A DNA stretch of 64,000 nt from Ectocarpus siliculosus (lineage: Eukaryota > Sar > Phaeophyceae > Ectocarpales > Ectocarpaceae): contig FN649727.1 in NCBI GenBank assembly GCA_000310025.1, positions 2,274,762-2,338,761 of the forward strand, read 5' to 3'. The notes beneath the pieces were generated by a model that saw nothing but the letters and a program-made list of their open reading frames with translations, was not told where the DNA came from and ran no database searches. Positions 50,740-63,650 of the stretch are shown piece by piece (the stretch's first letter is position 1; each line of letters begins with the position of its first letter). Position numbers and translations under genes: made by a program.

Positions 50740-52145
50740 GGCGTTAGAGCCTCCATTCCTCACTTGGAGGTATGTATGGTACGGTCCTACCACCGAGTTG
50801 CATCGCTAGATGTGCGCTCTTTATATGTTTTCCGGCGCATTGGTCGGGACTTGACCCAGTTGGGAGGGCTAGGTCGACACGTCTAGCAGCTACACGGGAT
50901 GAAAATCTTCTACGTACCTTTTTCGTGCTACTTTTTGCTCACGTCCTTTGGAAATCTAGGCTGCTGCAAGATAACTCTCGCGTATCTCTCGCTGTTTCCT
51001 ATCTCCGACAACTATGTGAAAGACACGACAACAACGTCGTTTGGTTGACACAATGGGGTGGAAAGTATCCTTCTTCCTGCCGTGACCACACGAAAATCAA
51101 CAGAGTTTCCCCAAGACTCCCCAGGGGCAACTAAATATGAGGCTGCACAGACTTTTACCTCATGGAGGAACCGAACAACGGTGTCTCAGCACAAGGTGCT
51201 CAAGTCGAAAGCAACAGCTAACACCGCCGCCGTATTTGCACGGCCCAAGCAGGACAAAACCGGTGGCGACCCGGAGCAGACGGCGGCTGTCGAGGTGGTC
51301 TAGGGCGAGTGGAGCTCCGGCCCCGTCGGGTTCGAAACGTGGCCCACGGGCCGGCAGGAAGAGGAAATCCCTCCAGAGTATCTTTCGCTCATGCGTGAAC
51401 CCACGATCCTGGAGGTGGCAGTGTGAAGGAAATATCAATCGTGGAGTCTCAGGTGATTGTTTTGTTGATTTTCCCCAATTTTTTGGGAAAATCAAACAAA
51501 ATAAATGCCTGGGACTCCACAGTTGATGTGTCACTCAGCCACTTCTAGGATCGAGGGTTCACGCATGAGCGAAAGGTACTCCGCAGGGATTTACTCCGCT
51601 GCCTGCTCCCGGTCGTCACATGTCTTGTCATCGGACCGTGCAATCACTGCGGTGCCGTTGGTCGTGGCTTGCGACCTCTACACCTAGTGAAGAAAAGCCG
51701 TTTTGTTCGGTTCCTCCACGAGGTAAGTCTTGTGCAGACTCGTGTGTTCTTGCCCCTGGGGGTCTTCCGGTAGTGCTGTAGATTTTCGTGCGGCCATGAC
51801 AGGAAGAAAAATATTTCCATCACGCCATTGTGTCAACCAAACGACTTGTTTTCTTGACCGTTCACTCTTTCGTTGGAGGTGTGCAGGAAACTATAAGAGC
51901 TATATTGCAACAGCCTATATTTTAAAAGGAAGTGAACAAACGGAGCACGAGAAAAGTAGAAGAACCTTCACCTGGTGCGATCACTAGACTTTACGGCACA
52001 GCCCTCCCAGCTGGGCCACTTGCCCGAAAACCCGCCCAAAATATATATAACAACTGCCCGCGAGTACATCATTTGTTTCGTTGGTAGGACCTCGGTAGTA
52101 CTATACATACCTCATACCTCCAAGTCAAGAATGGAGGCTCTAACA
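50740..52145. mobile_element. 1.4-kb imperfect foldback, inverted over its full length
   Basis: The left half is an imperfect reverse complement of the right half about a centre near 51478. Matching blocks, outside to inside: gttagagcctccattc (50743 and 52128); cccagttgggagggct against cccagctgggagggct (50857 and 51994); cgtttggttgacacaatgg (51037 and 51836); tggaggaaccgaacaa (51163 and 51707); ctttcgctcatgcgtgaac (51382 and 51558); and the core gattttccccaattttttgggaaaatc (51466-51492). Similarity looks around three quarters, with small indels. Neither arm has a conserved reading frame. It may be an old foldback transposon or a long-hairpin RNA locus; there is no splice or gene context. Confidence 0.8.
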
Positions 52146-55100
52146 CCTTGGCATCCCTTTTCGTCGGGGTGCCGGTCCGGCTCGCCACCCGTCGTTGACA
52201 AGGGGCGGTTCGGCAGGTCATCCGGCTTCGGGAAGTGGCAATGCCTCATGCCTCGTCCCGTGGGGTCAAATTCGGCAAGATTGCAAGCCCTGAGGCGTGT
52301 GCAAATGCTGTAAGACGTCGGGCAAGGGAAAGGGAAAGAAATGGCAAACAGATATCGAGGCCAGGGGTCATAACCTGATTCGAGGTACGAGGTTATGAGT
52401 GGTTGCTGCGTCCATAATTTAGCCAGCAATCAAATATATCCATGTGTTCTTTTCGTGCTGATTCGCCCGGCTGAACTATAGAAAACGGCACTGTACAAAA
52501 ATGCTTAGTGCCAAACGCATCATATCGATGGCAAAACTGACCAGCGACAACCACCGTTCTTCACGGCGGCCTAGCGTAATGCCGACAACACCCGCATGCC
52601 GCATGGGAACCAACTAACAGCGCACTATGCCTACCGTCGACAAGAACCACCTGCTTGTCGTAAACAATCGACCGGGGACCCTGGTCGTAGCTGAATCGTA
52701 AACGTCGGAAACGTTCCGTAGCGGAACAACGGGACAAATGCATTGTGCGTACCCTACGGTACGGAAGACCTTCCGCCACGGTTATATAAATATGCCAAAT
52801 GAAACACAAACTATTATTCATGAAATACAATCAAGGACCTTTGCAAACACACCAAAAGTCTAGAAATATGGCGTTAAACTATGCCTTTGTACACGGAGAG
52901 CTCAATGCTGCGTCTGCAACAACTCGCCTTGCTTTTGTCATCGCAGCCTATTGAACAGCTGGTGCCAGGGCCTATTCACCATCACACTCGGCATGATCAC
53001 TGGTGGGTTGGAGCTGCTGAAAAACAACATGTTTCGCACAGCGGGTGAGAAGAAGAGACATGGAACTGTTGAGAGCTAACCCCGCTAACATGGCACTGCT
53101 GCAACCTCAACCTATAATCAGTTTAGCGTACCGTTGGACAGGAGAAGGTGCGGGTGCGATACAGGTTGAGAGTTATGGACATGCACAGATTATAGTGGAA
53201 ACATCACATGGATGGGTGAAGACTCAAACAACTGAATCTAAAATATATCCATTTGTTAGAGCGCGAGCGCTAGCTTTGCATCATGCCAATAGCGCACAAC
53301 AGGCGCTTAGAAATGGTGACGGATGTTCATCTGCAAGGACCTCGCGGATCCACGAGCAGAAGGCACCACGCGCGTCACACAAAAAGACAAGGGGTGGGGG
53401 GATTTCACACTCTTCTGGCCATCTAGAAAGTGGAACCAAACGTATTGTGGGGTTAAAGAGCATCTTGAACTTCTAAATCGAGGGAACCCCACGACGTTCT
53501 TCCTTTTCAGCTCATCTCGAGCAGAAATATAGCCTTGGAACGAAGGATCAAGCACGGAGCAAAGAGAGCAAACGCCTACGCGGTACATTTGTGGCTTGCA
53601 GAGAGCCACACAACAGACATAGAGAGGATATCTGGGGTCGACTACATATACCGAAGTGCCAAAGGCTCCCCCTTCCCTTCTACCGCACCTGCAACCTCTC
53701 ACCGTTGTACCATAGGTGCAATCGTGCCGGTGCCTTTCGCTGCTGGCGTCGGTTCCCCGTGTGCACGGCGGGTAGGGTGCGCTGCGTGTCGTGCATGTAT
53801 AGACCATGTATCCTAAATCAAAGCAGGTTCGCCGCAAACTGAAGCAGGGGTGGGAGATATCAAAGGTGCACGTAAAAATTGTCGTCCCTAAGCAACAGAG
53901 ATCATGGGAGTGTCGCAAGTGACGCGGTGGTTAGTCACCGTTGTGTGTGTCTTCGTGTAAGCATCCTTGTGTCAGATAAATTGCCAGAGGTTTACAGGTG
54001 CTCCCCGCCGCTGATCCTGTCGTGCCTTATGGACACGTATGACCCAAGCAGCAGACGAGGGTAACCGTGGAGATGAAACATGGTAAGTTCATAGGAGAAG
54101 TAAAAAGTTTTATCCCTCGATCTTGTGCGTGAGTTCAGGGCCATGCTCAATCTAACAACAGCGTGTTGCGTTTAAGGGGGGTTGAGTTCTGCATAGCCTA
54201 GAGAACAATCGTGATCACGCGAAAGACTCTACCGCCTGTAGTCTAAAAGTGGTCATGAACTATATACCCTTGGTTCGTTGGTATGTATGCTGGCACCAAC
54301 ATTGTGACTTTGTGTGATTTAGTTAAGATTTCTAAGCTGCTACAGTACATCCAAGACAGTTTTCTTTCGCGTTGTACTCATCCAGCAGCCAACAACGTAA
54401 GACATATTCTAGGTGAAATATCCATGCATGGGTTGAGGTTCGAAAATAGCAGAGCGGAACGAGTGCAAAGCCCCGTCAGGCAGACAGTCAGAAAGACGGA
54501 GTACAGATGACACACGAAGAGAGCACACACAACGACGGTCCCTCTTGTTTTGATTAGACTAATGTACATAGTGCTGCACCGCTATGCACATTTTCTTTTC
54601 GAAGAGTGTAACGGTATTTGATTTGAGTTACAGTGCACGCCTCTTTCACACCCTTCGAGGGCATCAAGATCGCACCGCGTGTGTCTCTACCATAGCGCAC
54701 GTGTCAGCTATGGTTCATTGTGAACATCGAGGTCACACTGCGGACGAAATAAGGTGACGATGTTTGAAATGTGTAGGAGTATACAGCAGTAGTCTATGAT
54801 ACTCACCTCATCTCCTTCGGGTTTGTGCCGGCACAAACAACACCACGCAGCCAGTAACGAGAACCGAAAGGCTTCCTTGTGCCTATTGCGGCATGCGTAT
54901 ACTTGTGACATGGTACGGTATGCGACGTATGTGAGAGTGCGACTTTCGTCGCACACAACCCCCAAGTATGTGTGCGGCTGATGTGCGGAAGGAGTTCATC
55001 CGAAAGATCGCTTAGTATCAATGGTTGAAAGATAAAAAAACGGTCGACCAAACACCAACGTCAAATTGGCTTGTTGAACGGAATGGCGGTACGAGTAAAA

Positions 55101-56619
55101 GGTGTATGCGTGTTTCCTAGACGCCCTATTGCTGTGTCACCTCCGTGAAACAAACTACCCGTCGTGACCAACCGGCTGCCGATTGACCAGCGATTGTCTG
55201 TTTGTCCATTCGCGATCTTGGTCGCCAGAATCGGGACTGTCGACAAATTCCACCACCGACCGACACGCCTCGTTCAAGAAAACGGGTGTGAAACGGTTTT
55301 AGATATAGATATGTGCTTCGTCTGGACCTTCTTGCCCTCTTCCCTGACTTCGTTGTGTTATGCACTTTTACACCCGCAACGAACATGACAACTTGATGCG
55401 CCAGTCTGCCCGTATGGTCAATTGTGACCCACCGTCCGTTTTCTAGGTCCGAATGCATGGGGCCATAAAAAACACATCGCATGTGTTGTACGAAGAAGGC
55501 GTTTTGGTTCTCGTCAAATCTGTCGCGCGCGGCGAAGCTACTAACTCAAGAGCGAGGGGAGGCGAGAGAAAGAGAGGGAAGTAGAGAGAGAACGTAGGCT
55601 TACCTCGGATCCAACTTCCTCAGATGAAGGGGTCGGGCTTTAATGGACACCTTGAACTTCCAAAGCCGTCAAGACAGCTGATCGGAGTCCGGAGTCACGA
55701 TGAACTACACACGCTGTTGCGGGTGAGCACATGCAGAGATCTCGAAAGATACGGCTATCCACCGCCACTCGACAGCGATCCCGCCCGCTGTCGACACGCA
55801 TCAATCGTTGCGTATCGAGTTCATGGGAGTACGCCTCCAACACCCCAAAGGATGGCGATCGGAGTGGGGCAGTAGGTAGAGCCGGAATATATTTCGATGC
55901 TATCCCCTACTATTTGTAGCATGTACGGCAAAGCAGGCTACTGGTACATGGATTCAGTATTTTTTGGAGCCATAGAAATCGAACAGTCAAGCAAGAGTCA
56001 AGTGTTGATTAGTACGGGCAGATTGAGGTCTTGGGTCAGGAGATCGGAACGGTTATTAATGTGAACATAACAACAGCAACATCAATATTCGTGCAGGTGC
56101 TCGGTTCACAACATGATAATGAATGGTTCAGTATATCGCAACCTTCTGACAAATCTCGGTGCAGTCACACGAACTAGGATTTTGCTCGCAATAATGCATT
56201 TTCCTACACAGCAGTACAAGTGGAAAGCGATGTTTTTGCATGTAAGTCGTACTTCGACATCAGCAGTCGACGAGGGAAAAGGAACAGCTGAAACTCGCCA
56301 TAATAGTTTAAGGCAAGCACCGCAGAAGGAAGGCGGAGAAAACACTAATATTATTGCAGTGTAGTGCGTGGCCTTTCTCCCGTGTGACCCCGGTTGTTGC
56401 GTCCAGAATATATACCGAAAGTTGAACCGGAAGGTGGAAACGCACATGTTCAGAGCAGATGGGATGGCAAGAAAAATGGTGTGTGCCGCAGTCTATCTAG
56501 ACCCCAAGGAGCTGTTCCGTTGCCATTTTCGGCTTCTCTACAGTGCGACACTGAACAAACTCGTGCATGTACTCGTCACCCAAATACAAATATTTTGTTG
56601 CTGTTCGTTTGGAACCTAG
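52146..56619. other. Gene-poor region before the WD40 gene
   Basis: No recognisable gene in 4.5 kb. One ORF of odd composition lies at 53045-53476 (listed separately). Frames on the minus strand at 53307-53918 and 55126-55482 show no motif. The upstream exons of the WD40/EF-hand gene should begin somewhere in the right part. Confidence 0.4.
53045..53476 (+). CDS. Unrecognised ORF, doubtful
   Basis: 143 codons without a known domain. The first about 85 residues look protein-like (QPIISLAYRWTGEGAG, then HAQIIVETSHGWVKTQTT) and use A/T-ending codons (ata, tta, aca) more than neighbouring genes. A related-looking open stretch precedes it in other frames (from 52868: MALNYAFVHGELNAAS; then GGLELLKNNMFRTAG), as if a longer frame had been broken by shifts. 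It could be a decayed foreign insertion such as an old virus or transposon gene, or chance. No family is named because none is recognised. Confidence 0.2.
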   Translation: MRRRDMELLRANPANMALLQPQPIISLAYRWTGEGAGAIQVESYGHAQIIVETSHGWVKTQTTESKIYPFVRARALALHHANSAQQALRNGDGCSSARTSRIHEQKAPRASHKKTRGGGISHSSGHLESGTKRIVGLKSILNF

Positions 56620-59600
56620 GCAAGACAACAGGAGGTGGTACGGAAGGAAGGGGCGGATCCGGCAGCCGACCTTAGACGGCAAGAGGAGAAAGGGGCGCTC
56701 AGTCCTAGGAGCTTGTACCAAAAGAACAAAATCGCGCGGGAGCAGCTATCTCTGCAACTTCTGATGCATCTCAACGGCGAGCAAATGGCCAGCATCAAGG
56801 CAAGCGCAGTTTGCTACTGTAAATCATGGTCGAAACTGGCCCGCGTCAGATCGTGTTCTTAACTTAGGTATGCTCTCCTCTGCATGAACAACGAGGAAAC
56901 AGTCACAACTTTGAGATGGGATGTGCTGGTGATGATGTGTGACGGTTTATCTCAAATATTTCCGCACTGGCGCGCGTACAACGTGCCAGTACACTATGGG
57001 CGAGGATTTTTGGTGGTATGACCCGACAAATCACACGTTACCCCTGAAATTGCGTCTCGCGTGAGCAGTTCTGGTGATTCCCAGGATAGCGGGATATGTT
57101 TCTACAACAAGTTTTGTATGCAACGCTGGTTCGTTCGAGCTCATTGGTCATGGCAGAACCCGACCATAGATCTTGGGCCATAGAAAGCATTACATTATGA
57201 TCGACGGATGAGCACGCATGTATGAAATGAATGTGTCGCAAAATTCAGGCTGAATTTCATGCCCACGACGACGAAGTGGACCTGGAAGACTTCTGCGACA
57301 TCATGGAGAGACACCAGCCTGAAAACCTCGTCGTGACCAATTCGGGCGGGAGTGATGGAGGCGACAGCGATGGCGAAGGTGATGGCCATGAGAACGACGA
57401 CGATCCGACTGATGGCGGTGCTGGCGGGCGAGCAAACAAGAAGGATGCTGGAGGTGGAGCTGGCGGCGGCGGCGTTGGAATTGGGGGTGGAAAAGTCGTG
57501 TTTACTCGAGAGGAAGTAATCTCCAACCTCGTCGAGCTTTTCAAAGAGGTGAGGGAGTTTGCACACTACATGACGGAAAACGTGGAAATTGTATTGAATT
57601 TTGAAACATTGTTCGTTCTGTTTCTGTCGGATAAAATACACTGCGCGTGGAAACACGGCAACACGGTAACATCACGGCACCATACGACGTCGATCAGAAT
57701 AAAATCATGGTATGATGTGTCGTGCACTCGAGAGACAGCAAATGTTTAATAAGAAACAAAACCCTCCAAGACGGGATCAATGTTGGATGTACACGTTGGT
57801 CGAGGGTGTCCTCTTAAGCAAGGAAACTTCGAACGTAATTATTTAGTCCACCCGTGACAGAGTCCCTGTGCGTTTTGTGTATACCACGCTCTGCCGCTGT
57901 ATGTTTGCCCAAGGTCGACATCAATGGAGACGGTATGATGGAGTGGGATGAGTTCACGCGCTTTGTGGTGGTCAAAGCGCAGCTACACCACGCGCAGATG
58001 AGCATCGACCAACTCGCGGAGTACCGCCAGGGGTCTAGACAGGTGAGAGAGTAACTCGGCGCACGCGCCCGCTGGGAGTAAGTTTTCAACTTTTCGTATG
58101 GGTGGAACTGAGATAAAAACGGTTGCTCGTGGCGCATGAAGTTCGGACATTCCCGTGTAGAGCAGGGAATTTTCGTGCGGCTGTTTCGCTTGTGTAGCAC
58201 GAATTCGACCAAGAATGGCCTCACATCAACAAGTTGCTGCTCGCTCTGACAATCAAAGTGTACAATTCACTGCTAAGACCATACGATGGACTCCTAGCAC
58301 AGCAGAGCCGGACACCCCCCTTTGAGTATGTTTCGAAAACCAACGAGTGTTGTTCTCGCATCGCGCGGGCTTTACACGCAGGTAGAGGTGGTGAGTTACA
58401 ACCGAAGCTGCGAGACTGTGGAGCAGTTATGTTATATTCCGGGCTCCCACCAGCTGGCTGTCATACAGGTTTGTTATTTTTGTTGTGTTTACCGTCGATG
58501 TCGTGTCGGTCCGAGAGCCCGCCTTGCTCGCCGACCCTCTCTCCCAAAACAAATTCCATTGAGGAATCTAGACGTGTTCAGGTTCTTGAAGCGCAGGTAT
58601 TTCGCAGACGATGTGGTTGCCATTAACCGCAACCCTGAAGGTTGGGTGAGACGGAGACGTCATCGTATCGGGATTTTACATGTACGAACAAACCTAATCC
58701 CTGCACCCTCTGGTTTGCGTGCTTTACACCACCACCACGAACAACAACAACAACAACAACGACAACAATAAGGAGCACAACCCGATTGTCAACATCTACA
58801 ACTCGCACTCATGGGCGAGGGCGGCGCAGCTCAAACACAACGCGGTGCGTGACATGGAGAACAGTGGAATTGCTACATTGCTGGATCCGAGGGTTGGGAA
58901 CTGAGTGTCACAAACATCGCCACCATTTGGTTGAGTACTGCTCTAGAGGAGCGCTGAACAATAGAGAGCGGAGAGTGTGCCGACCAGACACAGGGAACTA
59001 GGCTCACTCTTGGTGTGATTGAAAGCGGCCAAATATTGCAAAACCTGGATGACGGCCAAAAACCCGCCAGTATCGCGGCTGTCCTACATTGCCTCTTGCA
59101 CACCACCGACAACAAACAACGTCGGCGACACCGAAAGCGAACCCGTTGTCTCACAACCGAAAAAAGGTGCCGCTTACGATGGCCTACTGTGGGGACCACC
59201 ATACCCTGGTCACCGCCTCGGCCGATATGACGCTGCTGCAGTGGTACCTTGACGATATCCCCTCCATCAAGCACTTCACGCTGAAAAGCAGATGGCCCAC
59301 CAAACACGCGGCGATGTCCATGTGCTGGTCGAGCTCTCACCGCCTGCTTTACTCGGGAACTACCGCTGGATCCATTCAAGGTAGAGTGTCAGTGGTAGTA
59401 GCAGTAGCAGCACAGGGTCGCGGCGGTTAGAGTAAGCGACCTCGCACGAGAGACTAGAGAGGAGTGTGCCGTACTCACAGTTCGCATAATGTTTACAAGC
59501 TGCTGACTGCAAATAGCATTGGGTGGGATGGTAGGGGCGCACGAGGACGGACGGGAATAAACTAGTGTTTAATTTTGTCCTGAATAATGTTCGAGTTTTC

Positions 59601-62600
59601 TGTCCAACGATCCAGCGACAACTTGGCTTTCAATCCCGCACTCAACGATTGTCCGTTTAAAACTTATTCCTTAGTCTTGGGTTTGATCCTCTATTGTGAA
59701 AGGCGACTTTATAGAATACAATCAAGTTCCTGCGATACGGTTGCACAAGAGTGCCTGAGGACAATCCTGCTTCGCGTCGTGCATATTCTACTTCGAAGTG
59801 CTCGGCACCGCGCTGACATGTTGCTCGTCTTTCAAAACATGTTTTCTTTGCGTGAAGTCCACGTGAGCCTGTAATCAAGTCATGTGATCCGTAGACCACA
59901 CACAAGAAAACACACGGCATCTATCTGTCTCTTTTCTTGACAAGGGTGGGACATCGGTGAGCGGCAGGAGATGGTCACGCTCAAAGGACACTCGGATATC
60001 GTCATGGGCATGATGGTTATGAGCTCGCTCGACAACCTCGTTTCCGCCAGTCTCGACACCAGCATTCGCGTGTGGGACACTTACACCCAAAAGCCCGTTC
60101 AGACGTTGCAAGGTCACAACAAGGTGCGCTCCGCCGCTGAAATAACAAGAACGAGAGAGATAAGCTGTGAATTTGTGCATGTCATGGAGCACACTGTGTA
60201 TACTTCGTAGCACATAGAGGATATGTACCCTTGAATTGCAAGACCATGTGTGCAGACATGGATGGTGTTTGGAATAGGGTACAAAGTGGACAAAAGCCCA
60301 GGTAACGGGCACATGTTGTCGGTTTCCAAGAAGCTGAATCGTACCTATATTGGGCGTGTTTTCGATTAGGTTGAACCCTTGGTGCCCCTCGCAGGCCATA
60401 TCTCAGTTATTCCGATCCCATCTCATTCGATCCGTTGCATTGCTTTCCCCGTCTTTCCCTCGGCACCACAGGGGGTACACTCCTTGAGTTATAGCTCTCA
60501 GTACCGGTGCCTTGTTTCGGCGGGGTTCGACCACGAAGCTCACGTCTGGTGAGAGAAGCATATTCGATACATACATTAGATTGAGCCAATGTTGTTTCGC
60601 GGAGGCTCGTTAATTTGAATGAAGCACGGTCCAACCACATTTGGTCAAGGGTGTTGCCACCTTGTCGCCCAGGCGATGCTCTGGATCTCTGAAACTACCT
60701 AAAATGTGCGACGATACTTTCCCGCTCCCCCCCCCCCCCCCCCCNNNNNNNNNNNNNNNNNNNNNNNNNNNNNNNNNNNNNNNNNNNNNNNNNNNNNNNN
60801 NNNNNNNNNNNNNNNNNNNNNNNNNNNNNNNNNNNNNNNNNNNNNNNNNNNNNNNNNNNNNNNNNNNNNNNNNNNNNNNNNNNNNNNNNNNNNNNNNNNN
60901 NNNNNNNNNNNNNNNNNNNNNNNNNNNNNNNNNNNNNNNNNNNNNNNNNNNNNNNNNNNNNNNNNNNNNNNNNNNNNNNNNNNNNNNNNNNNNNNNNNNN
61001 NNNNNNNNNNNNNNNNNNNNNNNNNNNNNNNNNNNNNNNNNNNNNNNNNNNNNNNNNNNNNNNNNNNNNNNNNNNNNNNNNNNNNNNNNNNNNNNNNNNN
61101 NNNNNNNNNNNNNNNNNNNNNNNNNNNNNNNNNNNNNNNNNNNNNNNNNNNNNNNNNNNNNNNNNNNNNNNNNNNNNNNNNNNNNNNNNNNNNNNNNNNN
61201 NNNNNNNNNNNNNNNNNNNNNNNNNNNNNNNNNNNNNNNNNNNNNNNNNNNNNNNNNNNNNNNNNNNNNNNNNNNNNNNNNNNNNNNNCTTGGCAACGAC
61301 GTTGTAAAACAAGCCGCCCCCCCGGTGTTTGCCATCGGGGTTGGGTTTTCGTCGCTTGGCAGCGATGTCGTAAAACAAGCCGATCACTTCGTGAACTCGG
61401 CAACCAGGTTACCGCTTTTTCTTTGCCTTTGTTTTTTTTTTGCGGTGTCCTTGAATGGTTGTCGAGTAGATTATGTTGTGTGGGGTCGAGAACCCTCACT
61501 CCGTGCAAAGGGGATAATCGCACGTTGTGTTAAAATGGTCAAGCTTCCTCGAGGCAGTTACACAGTGTCTCTGGAAGTGAGAGCACCAGAAAATAAATTA
61601 AGTCATACGCAGCTGTCATCCGTACGCAAGGAAGTAAGCACAAGATGCCGAACACCCTTAGCAGGATGCAGCGCACCCTTCATGCGACTCGCCGAATACC
61701 TCACGGCGCTTCGCGCTTGGTGATGTGAGAGCCTGGTCCGGTGAGAACCCGGCGTGCTCCGTCCCGGCTTTGTAGGGATGCGAGGCCAATGGTCTAACGA
61801 CTACGGCATGCACGACTATGAGTACCCCCCCTCCCCCCCCCTGCCCTCTGCCGCGCACCCTCTGCATTTCAGGTCACCGTTCGTGAACTCCCTCTTGAAT
61901 AGGCTCAAGGGTCACCACGCGTCGCTAGTGGGTTGTCAAGCCGTGGAAGGAACGCCAGAGCTCATCACTGCGGACAGTTCTGGTGTTGTCAAGGTATTGT
62001 TCGTTTCTGATGGAGCAGGTAGCACCCACAAACAAACGAGAGGTGCCACGTAGCGCTGAGTATTGCTGAGAGCAGACAGAACCGACAGCCCGATGAGCCA
62101 AGAAACTCTAAGGACCAGGCCTGTCCCCGCCTACGGAGGAACAACTACAATGGACTTAACGCGTTTAGTTTAAGTTTGGAGAAATTCGCATCCCCCCCTC
62201 CACACGCGCACATTTCACCTCAACTCCTGTCCCCCGCCCTTCCCAACTCACCGCATGACGTCGCGAATTTCGGGTGGCTGTCCACAGTTGTGGGATCTCC
62301 GGACTTTCCACTGCGTGCAGACCTTCCAGGCGAACAACGACGGAGAGATGCCGAAAGACAAGGCTTCCACCTCGTGCTTCGTCCACTTCAAAATGCCCCC
62401 TCTCAGGTCCAACCAGGAGCAGGTGGGTTGACCACAAGCGTTTGGATCAGTTGCATCTAGATGTGTCATTGGTGGCGCTTCCTCTGCGGACCACCTCTCA
62501 TAGAAATGCTGTGGTGGTGGTGATCCAGTCGAAGCAACTTTATCGTCGCATCACAATATCTCATGGTGTATCCCTTATAAGAGCTTCGGTGTTGTTGGAG

Positions 62601-63650
62601 GGTAGGGGAGTGGTCAGCGGAAACAACTCAGAAATACTATTCTGCAATTCTGCGCCTCCCTTGTACACGGGAACCTCGAAAGACCTTACCCTCTAAGAAG
62701 TGCTTGGACATTACCTCACTCTGCAAACTTCGAAGCACCATAGGCAGTTTTCTACGTCACTAGCCATGGGTGTAAGGCAAAACATGCAATCATCGCTTCC
62801 GTAGACCCGTTGTGGTTGACCACCACACTGCTCGTTCCGTAGAAGAACGTGTCAAGCTAAAGCTATCTACAGTAGTAGGCTCTCTACCCATAGTGCTAAC
62901 ATTGTATGACCCTCGTACTTGTTATAAAATTTTATCCTTGAAGGACGAACATCGGTTGGTTCTGGCGAGAGGAAAGCGACTGCTTCCTTTCGACCAGTAC
63001 CGCTGCAAGACGGAAGCAATCACCGACGATTTTGCTGTGACGTGCGCGTGCTTCAATCACACCTCGCTCACTATCTTGACGGCCACTGAGAAGACGGTCA
63101 AGGTACGATGCCTCCTTTGTCTTCCTTGCTAGAACCACGGCGGTGTGGTCGTGCCATCGCGCCTCCGAAAGACATGTGTGAGGCCACGATATATGTGTGC
63201 ATGGCCTTCCAAAGCACGAAGAGTAAGGTGGTACTCTGTCCTGGTGGTTTCAGTTTGAGGAATCGGGACGCACGTTCAATGACCTCCCAGAGTTTCTTGG
63301 TCTACCTGAGGGAGGGTTTAGAGGTTCCCTAAGGCTGAAAAACAGGTCATGTGAGGCGGTCTCAAAGGCTCGAGGCAAGTCGAGCAAGAAGTGATTGGCA
63401 CCTGTAAGTAGCGCCTCTGTAAGCCCACAGCTGTACAGAATCTCTTACAGATTTGCACTATGTATTGGCTTCTGTAAAAGACGCCGGGTTTCGGATTTCA
63501 CTTTGCTGAAAAACACCAATCTCTCCTTCCCTGAGTGTTCTTTGGTCCTGCTCTCTATATGCAGATCTGGGATGCCGTGGGAGGGATTCTTAAGGGGGTT
63601 TTCAAGGGCATCACTGGCGCGGATATCACGGCGGTCTGCCTAGATGACAG
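56620..63650 (+). CDS. EF-hand and WD40-repeat protein (WDR49/EFCAB8-like), partial
   Basis: Proteins with this order are found in species with motile cilia. The first sure exon is 56620-56799 (LLMHLNGEQMASIK); earlier exons were not found. 57249-57548 carries a degenerate EF-hand helix (VDLEDFCDIM) and a Gly/Asp-rich linker. 57914-58042 has a perfect calcium loop, DINGDGMMEWDE. 58198-58257 (tentative) and 58382-58468 (VEQLCYIPGSHQLAVIQ) lead to WD blades: about 59167-59380 (AYCGDHHTLVTASAD), 59945-60123 (LKGHSDIVMGMMV, then SIRVWD), 60472-60548 (CLVSAGFDHEAHVW), then the gap, 61873-61993 (LKGHHASLVGC), 62288-62422 (LWDLRTFHCVQTF), 62944-63102 and 63565-63650 (IWDAVGG). From 58469 to 59166 the exons are unresolved. 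The gene continues past the window. Intron 56800-57248 uses a GC donor. Confidence 0.85.
58728..58769. repeat. (ACC)n/(AAC)n microsatellite
   Basis: Short ACC units pass into AAC units. In one frame this reads as a Gln run and in another as Asn or Thr runs; it lies in the unresolved part of the WD40 gene and is probably intronic. Confidence 0.85.
60745..61288. other. Assembly gap (544 N)
   Basis: Unknown bases, entered from a run of about 18 C (60727-60744). At least one WD40 exon must lie in or beside the gap, because the exon ending at 60548 leaves phase 2 and the next recognised exon begins at 61873. Translations across the gap are meaningless. Confidence 0.99.
61289..61382. repeat. Tandem repeat at right edge of gap
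   Basis: cttggcaacgacgttgtaa at 61289 and cttggcagcgatgtcgtaa at 61355, each continuing into aacaagccg, give a period of 66 bp. The array probably extends into the gap and explains why assembly broke there. Confidence 0.75.

Noticed and set aside
53281-53918. 203-codon minus-strand ORF and overlapping plus-strand frames
   Set aside because: Cys- and Arg-rich translations without domain, open on both strands; probably chance.
60610-61723. Long frames crossing the run of N
   Set aside because: They are open only because unknown bases carry no stops.
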